Positions 1 through 10,446 of a stretch of DNA of 64,000 bases are shown in pieces; the stretch's first letter is position 1, and every line of letters begins with the position of its first letter. Made by a program: the position numbers and the translations under genes. Under the pieces are notes generated by a model. It ran no database searches. It worked only from the letters and a program-made list of their open reading frames with translations, and was not told the origin of the DNA. This DNA is from Trichomonas vaginalis G3 (Eukaryota > Parabasalia > Trichomonadida > Trichomonadidae). The stretch covers positions 10,354,001-10,418,000 of the forward strand of contig NC_067205.1 of the NCBI RefSeq assembly GCF_026262505.1, read 5' to 3'.

Positions 1-785
1 TAATCCAAATTCAGTCTATCTACATATATTATGAGCTTCTTGACATGATAGAATTAATTTAAAATTAAAATGTGTAAGATTTTACTACATTAATCAGTAT
101 CAATAGCAATATTGTTGAAGTTGAAGTTTCAAGTTTTTGGGATCTATTGGAAGGGAGAAATTTGAAAGTCTCGCAATAATATATATAAATAAAATGAGAA
201 CATACTTGTGATGCTTTGGTATTGCAATCTAAACATTTTTCATTATTTCTTATTTAAATTTATATCTGCTTAAAACAAAACAAATCAAATTGAATAAAGG
301 GCAATGAAGTAAAAATGCAACAGGTTATGCTGTAATTTTCAAAGAAAACTAACAGCAAGCAAGTTATGTAGAAGTAATTTAAACACGACTTGTTTTTATT
401 TTTTTGCTTACCAATTTAATGAAAAGCTTGATTGTAATAATATAATAGTCAAATCAAAAAGGTTGATATAAATCAAATATTGGGACACCATTATATGACA
501 CAGTGATCTTGGTTTATTACTCTATATATTATTATTTTCCTATCAAAATCAAGATTGTGCTAATCAGGAAAAATTCTTTTTAAAGAGGTCACATCAAATT
601 TTTGTCACATTCGATGATGTAAATATTTTCTTTTTGCATTGTGAATTATCACCTATTTCGATCAGATCTGGTCTTAGTATTCTAACAAGCAAATTATACT
701 TAGTAAGTATTACAGAAAGAATTTGTTCACAACAGGGAGTATAACATTTATTAATTAATACTACAATTCCATTTAATTTTGCGAA
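1..785. other. A+T-rich stretch upstream of the BspA-like gene
   Basis: I see no coding frame, RNA gene or clear repeat here. The last 25 bases before the ATG at 786 contain CCATTTAA, which resembles the trichomonad initiator (TCA, pyrimidine, T/A) but is not a full match. It is the only promoter-like signal I can point to. Confidence 0.5.
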
Positions 786-3233
786 ATGAATGAAAGATAT
801 AGTAATGATAATTTAATATTATCATCATCAGAAAATAGTGTAAATGTAGATCTAAAAGAGAGTTGTGAAACAATATATGGACTTTATGCAGGTGATGGTT
901 GCAAAGATTATGCATTCAAAGGAAGTCGGAACACTCTATTATCTATCAATTTCCCTATTGGATCTCGTCTTTCAAACATCAATGACTGTGCTTTTAATCA
1001 ATGTTCAAAACTATCATCTATTGATTTCAGCAACTGTGAGTTTTTAACTATAATTGGGTCATATGCATTTGGAGGATGCATATCATTATCTAATATAATT
1101 CTTCCAACTCATTTGAAATCAAATTCCACTTGTTGTTTTGAATATACATCAATTACATCTATTTCAATACCGAATGATGTGACATCGTTAGGATCAGCAT
1201 GTTTTCAAGCTTGTTCAAAATTAAAAAACGTTATAATCGATGTTGAATCCAATTTGAAAGAAATTGGTGTCAATGCTTTTAATGGAGCACTGATTGAAAC
1301 ATTTTTTATCCCAAAATCAACAACTAAGGTTAATGAATATGCTTTTGTTCATTCTAAATCGCTGAAAGAGTTTAGAATTGATCCATCGAATCCAAGTTAT
1401 AGTGTTTCAGATGGAGTTTTATTCAACAAAGATCAAACATACCTAGTAAAATTTCCTGCAAATAAAAGTAAGACATATTCTATTCCTGAAAAAGTTACAT
1501 CTGTAGGTTCATGTTCATTTGCAAATTCTATTATAGAATCAATTCAATTTTCTATTAATTTTAGATCATTTGGTGATTGGGCATTTGGCGGTTCAAATCT
1601 CAAATCAGTTATAATTCCAGATTCTGTTACTTCACTCGGATCAGGTGTTTTTCAAACTTGCACACATTTGAATTCTGTTGTAATTGTAAAAGGAATCTAT
1701 TCAATTCCTACACAAACTTTTCAAAATACAAACATTTCATCAATAACAATTCCATCGGGTATAACTAAAATTGATAGTTATGCATTTTATGGTTGTAATA
1801 ATCTTAAAGAGGTTGTTTTACCATCTAGCTTAAAAAATCTTGGCGGTTCTTGCTTCCCAATCACCACAAATTTGACATTCTCTGAAGGACCTGATTTTAC
1901 TATTGATAATCAGATGATTGTTTACAATAAAGCAAAGACAACAGTTGTGATGTGTTTGAATGAGAGTGAGAGTTATATTATTCCATCTACAGTTCAGATC
2001 ATTAATAATGATGTATTCCGATCAAATAAAATATTGAGAAAAATTGGATTTGAATCCGAAAGCCAACTGACTGATATTTATGAAGGAGCATTTGCTGAAT
2101 GCGAGAAACTCTCAAGTATCAATATTCCTCTTTCAGTTTCTAAATTTGGCAAGAATTCATTCTCAGGATGCAAGTTACTACAATATATCTTCTTTGGAAA
2201 TAATCTAAGTTCAATATCAGATAATTGTTTCAAAAATTGCAACTCTTTAACAACAATTACTTTTAATGATATTGATGGAAATGCTATCATTGGTCAATAT
2301 GCATTCATTGGCTGTAATTCACTCACATCTGTCACACTACGAAATGGAATTTCGAGTCTTGATATGTTCTGTTTCAGTGGATGTACAAGTTTGAATCGAA
2401 TAAGCATTCCATCGACAGTTGTTTTCATCGGAACAAACGCTTTTCAGAACACAAACATCGAAACTATCACATTTTCATCAGATAGTCATATGCATGTTCT
2501 TAGCCAGTACGTTTTCAGTGGATGCAATACACTTCGTAATATCGAAAACATTCCGAGTGGTATTGAGTCAATCGAATCTGGTTGCTTTGAGTTCACTAGT
2601 CTTGAAACATTCACAGTCCCAGTTTCTACTATCAGTATCTCAGACTATGCATTCCGAGGCTACTCATCTCTTCGTGTCTTCACAATTCCGTCTGGCTGTC
2701 TTCTGAGTAATATCGGTAACTTCATCTTCACAGGGTGCACATCTCTAAGTGCTATCGAGTGTGTTAACAGTGAACATTTCGTTATTGACAACGGTGCACT
2801 TTTCAACAAAAATCGAAGTAATCTTATCTACTTCCCTCCTGCATCTTCGATTAAGTTCTTCTGCTTCTCACAGAATGTCAAGAGTGTTTCATCGAGTGCA
2901 TTCTTCGGATGCAAGCATCTTGAAGGCATCATGATCCCAGACAACTCTATCGAAACTATTGGTTTCTCAGCATTCTCCGAATGCACATCTCTCAAGTATA
3001 TAAACATCCCTCTTTGTGTGAAGACAATCGAACAAAACGCATTCGCAGGATGTATCAACCTTCAGTGTGGTGTGAATATCCAGAACCAGACTCGTTCGTT
3101 TATTGATAATATTGTTTCTTCAAGTGGTCTTAGCATCACTTCTTTGAAATCTTGTTCTATAATTACATGCAAACAGATTCACTATCAAAATTCTGTTTCA
3201 AAATCATATCTATATGTTTTTGTTCTGATGTAA
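786..3233 (+). CDS. BspA-like leucine-rich-repeat protein
   Basis: An 815-residue protein built almost entirely of LRR_5 (BspA/TpLRR) repeats of about 23 residues, with the recurrent pattern C-xx-L-xx-I-x-IP-xx-V-xx-I-G-xx-AF. Examples are IPSTVVFIGTNAF and IPLCVKTIEQNAF. In trichomonads this very large family is held to be surface or secreted and linked to host-cell or bacterial contact. I see no N-terminal signal peptide and no clear C-terminal membrane segment, so how this member reaches the surface is unknown. Two non-repeat inserts of the form DGVLFNK / NGALFNK (near residues 215 and 675) are typical BspA islands. The 3' half uses more C-ending codons than the 5' half, suggesting mosaic origin. 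The ATG at 786 is the first in frame. Confidence 0.9.
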   Translation: MNERYSNDNLILSSSENSVNVDLKESCETIYGLYAGDGCKDYAFKGSRNTLLSINFPIGSRLSNINDCAFNQCSKLSSIDFSNCEFLTIIGSYAFGGCISLSNIILPTHLKSNSTCCFEYTSITSISIPNDVTSLGSACFQACSKLKNVIIDVESNLKEIGVNAFNGALIETFFIPKSTTKVNEYAFVHSKSLKEFRIDPSNPSYSVSDGVLFNKDQTYLVKFPANKSKTYSIPEKVTSVGSCSFANSIIESIQFSINFRSFGDWAFGGSNLKSVIIPDSVTSLGSGVFQTCTHLNSVVIVKGIYSIPTQTFQNTNISSITIPSGITKIDSYAFYGCNNLKEVVLPSSLKNLGGSCFPITTNLTFSEGPDFTIDNQMIVYNKAKTTVVMCLNESESYIIPSTVQIINNDVFRSNKILRKIGFESESQLTDIYEGAFAECEKLSSINIPLSVSKFGKNSFSGCKLLQYIFFGNNLSSISDNCFKNCNSLTTITFNDIDGNAIIGQYAFIGCNSLTSVTLRNGISSLDMFCFSGCTSLNRISIPSTVVFIGTNAFQNTNIETITFSSDSHMHVLSQYVFSGCNTLRNIENIPSGIESIESGCFEFTSLETFTVPVSTISISDYAFRGYSSLRVFTIPSGCLLSNIGNFIFTGCTSLSAIECVNSEHFVIDNGALFNKNRSNLIYFPPASSIKFFCFSQNVKSVSSSAFFGCKHLEGIMIPDNSIETIGFSAFSECTSLKYINIPLCVKTIEQNAFAGCINLQCGVNIQNQTRSFIDNIVSSSGLSITSLKSCSIITCKQIHYQNSVSKSYLYVFVLM

Positions 3234-3945
3234 AAGTTGTAATTCTATAAATTGAGATGACAATAATTGAAAATTTATCAATGAATAAATACAGTAGTTT
3301 AATTTGATTTTTTTTATTCTTTTATATTAATATTTGGCAGAAAAACAACCAATGTCAAATAACTATTATTTTAAAATAGTTCTAGGTTTTCATTTAAAGG
3401 CTAAATTAGTCAAAAATGAGCTGATTTTTTTTGTATATATGCAAATAATGAAGTACATTAATAAGGTATTTGAGTTTTAATAATGTCAACTCCAAATTTT
3501 TTTTCAAATGAGCAAAATAAGGAAAATTCAATATTTGACAAATTAATCCAAATTTATTATTATATTTGACATGTATATAAAATTAATAATTATTTCATGC
3601 CAATGAGGCAAACCATTATTGAGTTTTTTATTATATTATTATTTTTAAAAAATAAAAATTAAAATTGTGATAGTAATCGATGAGTTTAATATCAATCAAT
3701 ATCAGGTTGGCTTTAAATTTGGAAAAATACAACCTTTCAAATGAATAATATATTTGTTTTATTATGAGCAATAAAGATTGAAAATAATAGATATCATTAT
3801 GCAAATAACCAATAGGCAGGAGATGTACATATGCAATATTCTAAATTTCCTGTCTAACTTTTTTTATTTTTGAGAAGTATTTCAATTCTTTTTTGAGATG
3901 TCATTCAATTCAAATATCTTAAGACATAAAATGAAATTATATTAA
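3234..3945. other. Noncoding spacer
   Basis: Very A+T-rich, with homopolymer runs and no frame of recognisable protein character. It separates the BspA-like gene from the decayed surface gene. Nothing else was seen. Confidence 0.5.
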
Positions 3946-5126
3946 TTGATGTGTTCTTATATTCCACAGCTTTCTATATTTAATTCATATTTCATCAATT
4001 GTCGTATTGAATTATTATATGTTAATATTATTCGTGATTGTTATTTTCTGAATTCAAATATTTTGGATATCACAGGAGATATTGAAAATGTTTTAACAGA
4101 CAAATCAACATCTGTGATTAACTGTTCATTTACTCAAGAAATACCATATCCAGATGTTGAACCGATTCTTTGTCAATCAATTCCATTAGAGAAGAATTAC
4201 ACAAATCATGAACAAAACTCATCAATAAGATACAGTTTCATAGATGAAAAAATATAAATTACTCATTGTAATTTTATCAATGTTAGTGTTTATCATGACG
4301 AAGGTGCTGCAATCACTGTTCTACGACCTGCATATAAATACTTTGTTTTGAATCCTTTCATCAAGATCGATAACGTTTTCTTTTGGAAATGTCAATCAGA
4401 ATTGAAGACAGGAGCTATTTGGATTGATTATTCAAGTTCTCATATTGAAATGAATCATATTTGTGGTATCGAAATTGTTAGAATGATGTATCAATTTTGT
4501 TATATAGATACGAGAACTTATATTTCATTTAACAGCAGCATAGTATATTCTGATATTAAATCTGCAAATGGTTTGTCTTATGATATTTATGATATAAATG
4601 GATATCTTAACAGATTAGAAACCTATGAAATAACATCAATAATAAATGGAATTAATACTTCCAAATACTTTACCATGGGTTGTGTTTTCAATCTTTACAA
4701 TTCAACAATTAAGTTCTGTCAAGAAGATGCAATTTTACAGTTTTCTTTATTGCATATAAATTTGTTGATGTCAATTACTATAATTATATCAACTCCAGTT
4801 ATGTTGAACAATCAATTTTTGGAGATTATAATGATTTTAATGTAAATGTTACATTTAGTCATTGTGTGTTTATTGATTCACCTTTAATAGAGTTTTACAA
4901 GTATTATATTGGTAATATTTCATTCGTTGATTGCAATAGTACAAAATTGATCAATCTCAAATCATATCTTTTGCCTGCATGCAGAACTCCTGATTTTACC
5001 TCTAAGAATTTCAAAATGATCATATACTATTCAGTTTCTGCAGCCTTATTTGCTTTAATTGTTGCAATTGTTGGAATAGCCTATTATTGGAGCAGAAAAA
5101 AAATACAAAATTGGAGAAAAGATTAG
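3946..5126 (+). pseudogene. Decayed membrane-anchored surface protein
   Basis: The translation shows short C-x-F-x(n)-C/N turns (NSYFINCRIELLYVN, ISFVDCNSTKLINL) like a right-handed beta-helix, as in trichomonad Pmp-like surface proteins. It ends in one strong membrane segment (residue block SAALFALIVAIVGIAYYW) followed by a short basic cytoplasmic tail (SRKKIQNWRKD). The reading frame is interrupted by an in-frame TAA at 4255-4257, with coding clearly continuing in the same frame behind it, and by a frame change near 4745. There is no signal peptide at the 5' end, so the 5' part is probably lost as well. It resembles the broken gene at 42.9-47.1 kb. The family call is inference; the membrane anchor and breaks are visible. 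Confidence 0.6.
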
Positions 5127-5892
5127 AACTTGACAGACAACTTGATGTAGATTATGGCTAATTTAAAACTTTTTTATTAATGTAAAACAATTTTTTAATA
5201 TATTATTTTCTTTTTCCACAGGATATAATAGCAAGCATACACTGATTAAGATTGCTTTTACAGTACATTTCGGTTAATGATACTTTATATTGCTTCAAAA
5301 ATAGAATATTTGAATCAATAGATATTTCAATCATAATACAAAAAAAATGGAATCACTTTGAATCTTTTGAGAATTTTGAAACAATAGTTCAGTATTTTGA
5401 AATAGTTCCTTATTTCGTTTTGGAATATCTTTAGTAATGAAAGTTAAATGAACTGCTTGTAATATAATTTTGACCTTGAATTAATTTTGATTTATATGAT
5501 ACTCAAGTTTTTGGAGATTTAAATGGAAAAATATACAATATAAATTAATTCAAATAAGTTCATGCTATTAGTATAAAAATAAATATAAATTGTAACCGAA
5601 AATGGTCAAAACTAACTTTTTATACTCTTGTCAGGTTGAAATGTCCGAAATCGTTATATACATATCTTATAATAATTAATAAAATACATTGGTAGAAATA
5701 CAAAACATTTGTGGTATTTTATCTTTGACTACACTTTCGTCATTAATATATTAGTAATTTAGCAATAAACTTTATTTATTTCAATTAGGTACGATAGAAT
5801 ATACAAATTATGAATCAGATAATTTGAACCTTATCTGTTTTGACATATTATATTTGATAGATATCAATTTTTATACTCAATAATGTTGTATG
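5127..5892. other. Noncoding spacer before surface-family copy A
   Basis: No convincing coding sequence. A 60-codon frame at 5252-5434 has low-complexity composition and no start context, so I do not call it. The segment ends at the conserved upstream module of copy A. Confidence 0.45.
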
Positions 5893-5930
5893 AAAAATCT
5901 CATCAAATTGAGAGCAGGAAATTTTTGAGA
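5893..5930 (+). promoter_or_regulatory. Conserved upstream module, copy A
   Basis: Contains AAAAATCTCA, five variable bases, TTGAGAG, then GAAATTTTTGAGA. TCTCA and TTGAGA form an inverted pair around the spacer. The same module lies before copies B, C and D of the family below, which supports a shared regulatory role. It is unlike the short initiator motif of the other host genes. Confidence 0.5.
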
Positions 5931-5992
5931 AGAATATTTTAATTTGAAAGGCATTGAATTTGGATAATTTATATTCTCAAATCAAAAATTTG

Positions 5993-7090
5993 ATGCCACT
6001 TGAGAGTTTCTTAATGAAAAGAATTATGGCTTATGACTATTCTCGATTAGAAGATGTGTATCCGAACTGTTCCAGACTCACCGATGGCTTTCATATTTTA
6101 TTGCCAGGTGAAGAAGGATGCAGGACCAGTTCATTTTTTATTGCAGCTAACAATACAAATTTTAATATTACTGTCAAATATATTAGAAAAAGTGAAGAAA
6201 TTCTTGACACTATTACTCGCAATAAACCTTTTGCAGTTTCAGTGAATGAGAGTTCTGATTCAAAAGTGTATTCAAAAATCAAATGCTTAGAAACCACTTT
6301 TGGCTGCAAATTTCATATCGCTTATGCTGAATCATCAGTATTTGCCAAGAGACATTACATTATTAGGGAAACTGGAATTGAGAGCTTTGAAGAACATAAA
6401 GTATATAAATTTTTTTCAACCAAATCATCTGGATCGCAGAGTCTTGAGGCAAATGTGAAATTAGAATACAAAAACAAACAGATAAAACTATATACTCATC
6501 TGTTTGGCTATAAAAACATCGATAAATCATTCAAGAAAATTACAAATATATCAACACATCCAAATATATCATTAAGGATATTACCAGATAGTAGAAAACT
6601 CTCAAATACTACGGGTTTTGAGGCATTTAATGTCATTGAAAATATTGGTGAATTTGATTATAGAAGAATTAATTTGTCAGAATATGATAATGGAAGTACA
6701 TATTCAAGAACAATATAAGGTAACACAACACTTATTTTCGAGAAAATTGGTGAACAAAGTGAAGACGAAGAGAAAAGTCTTTTTGGAGATGATTTCGAAT
6801 ATATTTTGTATAGTGAAAATACAATCAAAACGAAAGAAGAAGTCGAAAAGGATACAGTAATATATAATCCAACACCAAACATTACTAGTAATAAAGCACC
6901 ATCACCAACACGAGGATCGAACGATTTGGGAGATTCTTCTAAATTGAAGAATTATCAAATTGCACTAATTGCAATTGGTTTAATTGTTATAATGGCGATC
7001 ATTGTTATCTCAACAATCTTCCTAATTCAGAAATGTAAAACCATATCCAAATCATCTAAATCAGGCTCTGGTGAAGGTGACGATATTTAG
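5993..7090 (+). CDS. Surface-protein family copy A, with in-frame stop before the membrane anchor
   Basis: An unrecognised family, present as copies A to D. The ectodomain (to 6718) carries the family signatures LPGEEGC, FFIAANNTN and NKPFAVSVN, four conserved cysteines and several N-x-S/T sites. A TAA at 6716-6718 follows. The same frame then stays open to 7090 with an acidic stretch, a membrane segment (YQIALIAIGLIVIMAIIVIS) and a Ser/Lys/Gly-rich tail ending GEGDDI. I chose ATG 5993 because it aligns with the starts of B (27874) and D (30344); no clean signal peptide is visible. Either the product is an ectodomain without an anchor, or the stop is read through, or the gene is dying. The Polinton lies 112 bp downstream. 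Confidence 0.55.
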
Positions 7091-7196
7091 ATAAACTATT
7101 TTTTTTTAATTTAAATTAAATTCAATACTATTCTAAAAAGAATAGCTAATCACGATATTCGATGTTTAACTTCACCTTTTATTAGGGTTTATCAAA

Positions 7197-7202
7197 AATA
7201 TA
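7197..7202. repeat. Left target-site duplication of the Polinton
   Basis: AATATA, identical to 27475-27480 on the far side. Six bases is the usual duplication length for Polintons, so the two copies fix the ends of the element. Confidence 0.9.
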
Positions 7203-7482
7203 AGTAGTAGGATAGGAAGGGGTGTGTGACTTTTTTTGTTACATCTATATATAGACGATGCATTAAAATATATTTATTTATAAATCATTAAAAAATTAAC
7301 ATTAATTTTAAAATAATTTATTTTTTATCTTTTATAAAAGAAGCTATATATAGATGATGTCAGATATTCCGCGATTAATTAAACATTGTTTAAATCCTGA
7401 ATGGAATCAATGGAGTCATAATCAAAGACCTCATAAACGAGTAAAAGATTCACTACCATAATGAAATAAAAAATAAAAAAAT
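7203..7482 (+). repeat. Left terminal inverted repeat of the Polinton
   Basis: Begins AGTAGTAGGATAGG and matches the reverse complement of 27195-27474 without a mismatch that I can find. Homology stops abruptly at 7482/27195. Two CTATATATAG palindromes lie within it. Confidence 0.93.
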
Positions 7483-7528
7483 AAACTTTAAAAAGAATTT
7501 GATGAGTTCAACATAGAACTTTAAGAAA

Positions 7529-7897
7529 CTAATGATTATTTGAATTTATGAAATCAATTATTTGATTTATTCTTTCTTCAATCTCTTCTATTCTTTTTGT
7601 TAAATCATCAATTTTCATTAATGAGGTGATTCTTGATTGAGGAATAGATTTCAAACTAATCACCCCTTTTATTTTTGAAATTTTGAATCCATCAACTTTA
7701 AACATTTTATTCAATTTACATGTTGTCAATTCTTCAAATAATTTTTTATTGTTAGCATAATAGTCATTAAATTCTTCAACAGATGAAAAAATTTTTATTT
7801 CAGTAATTGGTTTAACAATGTTTATTTTTTGTTGAACATTTTCACTTTCATTTATTTCTTCCTTCTCTGTTTCATTTATTTTAAAAATCGGTTTCAT
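7529..7897 (-). CDS. Small coiled-coil Polinton protein, function unknown
   Basis: 122 residues, leftmost gene of the Polinton, transcribed toward the left repeat. It is rich in Lys, Glu, Ile and Asn, with a C-terminal heptad-like stretch (DDLTKRIEEIEERINQII) that should form a coiled coil. No membrane segment or known domain. The composition and an intact frame from ATG to stop suggest a real gene. I do not recognise it. Confidence 0.55.
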   Translation of the reverse strand: MKPIFKINETEKEEINESENVQQKINIVKPITEIKIFSSVEEFNDYYANNKKLFEELTTCKLNKMFKVDGFKISKIKGVISLKSIPQSRITSLMKIDDLTKRIEEIEERINQIIDFINSNNH

Positions 7898-7963
7898 TTA
7901 TCATTAAATAAAAATTAGAATATAAGTGATGAAATATATTTTTTAATTAATATTAAATCAGAA

Positions 7964-8470
7964 ATGGCGGCAGGATTCTTTAAAAATTATGGAAGGAATT
8001 AAGAAAGCTGCGGGTTGGGTTTATAAAAGATTATTAAACCCGTTGCAAACTTTTTGGCACCAGTAGCGAAACGGCAGGAACTATCATAGATGGAGTATTA
8101 GGTACTAAAGCAGGTAATCCGGCGATGGAGAGCAGCAGGTAACGCAATTGGTGGAATTGCTGAAGGAATACTTAATAAAATAGGAGTAGATAGTGGAAAA
8201 ATAAATAAATATTATTTTTATCTTAGTATCGGTTGAAGTCTTTGATAAACTTTTTCTCCTTTATTTAAATTCTCTTATTGGGCAGCTTTTGGTGTTATTG
8301 ATTCAGCAACGTCACTAATTGCTTCTTTTTCTTAAATATCCAATTTGCTCCTTTCTTCATTGTTTCCCAAACTTTATGCGCTCCTCTTTTACTTTATCCC
8401 ACAGTTTTTAAATATACCTGCCCATAGTTGATTATTTCATTAAAATTAAAAATTCATTTTCATCTTTTAA
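7964..8470. pseudogene. Decayed Polinton stretch with a small virion-type relic
   Basis: The first 230 bases on + encode Gly/Ala/Lys-rich pieces (MAAGFFKNYG at the start) resembling the small membrane-active, pVI-like minor capsid proteins that Polintons carry beside the major capsid gene. The rest holds only short coding scraps. The stretch is badly broken, and the family assignment is a weak inference from composition and position. Confidence 0.35.
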
Positions 8471-9147
8471 TTTTGATTTTTTATTTAATAATAAATGACG
8501 ACAAACTATTTGGTGCCAAACACTAAACCGATTAATGGAAATGTGTTTCATTCATTCGAAAAGATAAATGAAATATTCGCAAAGAATGACGGTAGAAGAT
8601 ATTATAGAGAACTTGAAAGTTCATGCTATGACTCTGATGCTCCATATTTTGATGATAAACAAACTCATTTAAGAATTACAAATCCAGCTCATGATGTGAA
8701 TCAATTAGGTGACACATATATTAAACGCAAAGTTAAAGCAACTCTAGTTTCAAATAAAGCTTTCACATGCGATGCCGCTTTTAAATGCATGCGTTTATTC
8801 GTTGGTTACAAATCATCAAATCAAAGCTTTAAACAATTAGAAGTAGAAACCGAAAGAGGTGATGCCGGTTATCTTCAGATGGATTGCGCCCGTGAATCTT
8901 TCGCATTTGCAACATATAAACCAAAATCAGAAAGGAAAGTTAAAAAATTTGTTCATTCGTTATATAATAATGTTCAAAAATATGATAACTCAGTATGTGG
9001 TAAATATATTGACCCTTCAGAAGTTTTCAAGAACGCAAATGAAGAAGTTGATATCACTTTTGATATGATTATTCCGGTAAATGATTTGTTAGCATTTCAG
9101 GCGTTCGATGATTATCCTAAATCATTTGGTGAAATCATTCTTAAATA

Positions 9148-9149
9148 TA
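9148..9149. repeat. Left TA duplication of the mariner
   Basis: TA immediately before GGGTGTCC, paired with TA at 10447-10448. This is the standard mariner target site. Confidence 0.9.
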
Positions 9150-9175
9150 GGGTGTCCAAAGGTGCGTTTAGCACA
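9150..9175 (+). repeat. Left terminal inverted repeat of the mariner
   Basis: About 26 bp beginning GGGTGTCCAAAGGTG; matches the reverse complement of 10421-10446 with one mismatch (C/T at position 16). Confidence 0.88.
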
Positions 9176-9355
9176 GCGCTCTATATGAGACTATTAAAGG
9201 AGATATATGCTGATTATAAATATATAATAAAAAATATGAATATATGTATATGATGAGTATGTTGTATTTTGGCGCCATGCCGGTATATAAAATGAATTTT
9301 GAGACAAGAGGCGGTTTCGCGGGAAATTTTGGCGGGATTTTTTTTCATTTTTTTA

Positions 9356-10368
9356 ATGAATCATAAAGAAAACATCCTCGCTCTTGCAAAAAAATGCAAA
9401 GACTGTAAAAAATCTACGAGACATTGGTAAAATGCTTCGGTATGGATGCTCCTAGCTATTCCACTGTAACGTATCATGTTAGGATGTATCACTCATGAAC
9501 AAAAAGGCGCCCATCATAAAAATTGACAAAAAATCGCCGGATCAAAGAAAAATCAAAGCAATTCTTCAAGCGCTAGATGAAGACCCAAGAGCATCACTCA
9601 GAAGGATAGAGGAGATGACAAAGATACCACGTACAACAGTCAGTTATTATCTGCACAATTATTTGAACTACAAACTAGCGTATACACGTTGGGTTCCGCA
9701 CAACCTTAATTCAGTTCAAAAAAAATCTAGAGTCCAATCTTCGAAAGAGCTCCTCTCTATATTGGGTGCATATCAATCCAAGAAGTTTCGCTTTTTAGTA
9801 ACAGGGGACGAGTCTTGGTTTCAATATGCAACAGAAGCCAAATCATGTGGATCCGAAGGATGAAAATCCGCAAACATTCCCGAAGAAAAAAATTGACACA
9901 CCAATGATTATGTTGTCGGTTTTTTTTGGGCGTGAATGGCATCATCGCAATTGATATTCTTCAAAAACCTAATACGATGAATGCTCAGTATCTAATTGAC
10001 AATGTTCTTACTCAATTATCAATTCTGATGAGTTTGAGAAATCCAAACAACAAAAACAAAAGTTTGCAATTCATTTTGATAATTCAAGAGTTCACAAAAG
10101 TCATAAGGTAATGAATTACTTGTTGGAAAACAATGTCAAAGTTGTTCCAAACCCAATTTATTCACCTGATATTGCACCCTCTGACTTTTATTTATTCGGC
10201 ACGCTAAAAAAGAGAGCTGAAGGACGCGAATTCGCGAGTCCAGATGATCTTGAAAATTTTGTAAGAGAGCAATTTGAGCAATTTTCTCATGATGATTTAA
10301 AGCGTGTCTTTCAAGCCTGGATCGATCGCTGCGAACGCGTGATTGAATCCAATGGTGATTATATTTAA
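9356..10368 (+). pseudogene. Mariner transposase, frameshifted
   Basis: D,D34D-type mariner transposase. Visible motifs are a helix-turn-helix (RASLRRIEEMTKIPRTTVSYY), the linker WVPHNL, the first catalytic aspartate in VTGDESWFQY, and near the C-terminus the YSPDIAPSDFYLFG block with the third aspartate. The frame shifts several times: once or more before 9495, near 9835, in a run of eight T near 9920, and near 10050. No active protein is expected. The ATG at 9356 is the earliest plausible start. Confidence 0.85.
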
Positions 10369-10420
10369 ATAAACTTTATATATATGTAACTTGTTTATTT
10401 CTATTCGCAGTATTCAGGTT

Positions 10421-10446
10421 TGTGCTAAACACACCTTTGGACACCC
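10421..10446 (-). repeat. Right terminal inverted repeat of the mariner
   Basis: Reverse complement of the left end, closing CTTTGGACACCC and followed by the TA duplication at 10447-10448. Confidence 0.88.

Larger units (their letters stand above)
9150..10446 (+). mobile_element. Tvmar-like mariner element
   Basis: A 1297-bp Tc1/mariner element with inverted ends starting GGGTGTCCAAAGGTG, continuing C/T then GTTTAGCACA, flanked by TA. Length and transposase motifs match the mariner family known from Trichomonas (Tvmar1). It lies in the + orientation inside the Polinton capsid gene and is therefore younger than the Polinton insertion. Its transposase is frameshifted, so this copy cannot move itself. 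Confidence 0.93.

Noticed and set aside
5252-5434. 60-codon frame
   Set aside because: Low-complexity Phe/Ile/Glu sequence, alternative start only, no initiator.
6716-7090. Intron removing the in-frame TAA of the surface family
   Set aside because: No trichomonad 5' GTATGT or 3' ACTAACACACAG motif. The only short GT...AG candidate begins behind the stop and would not remove it.
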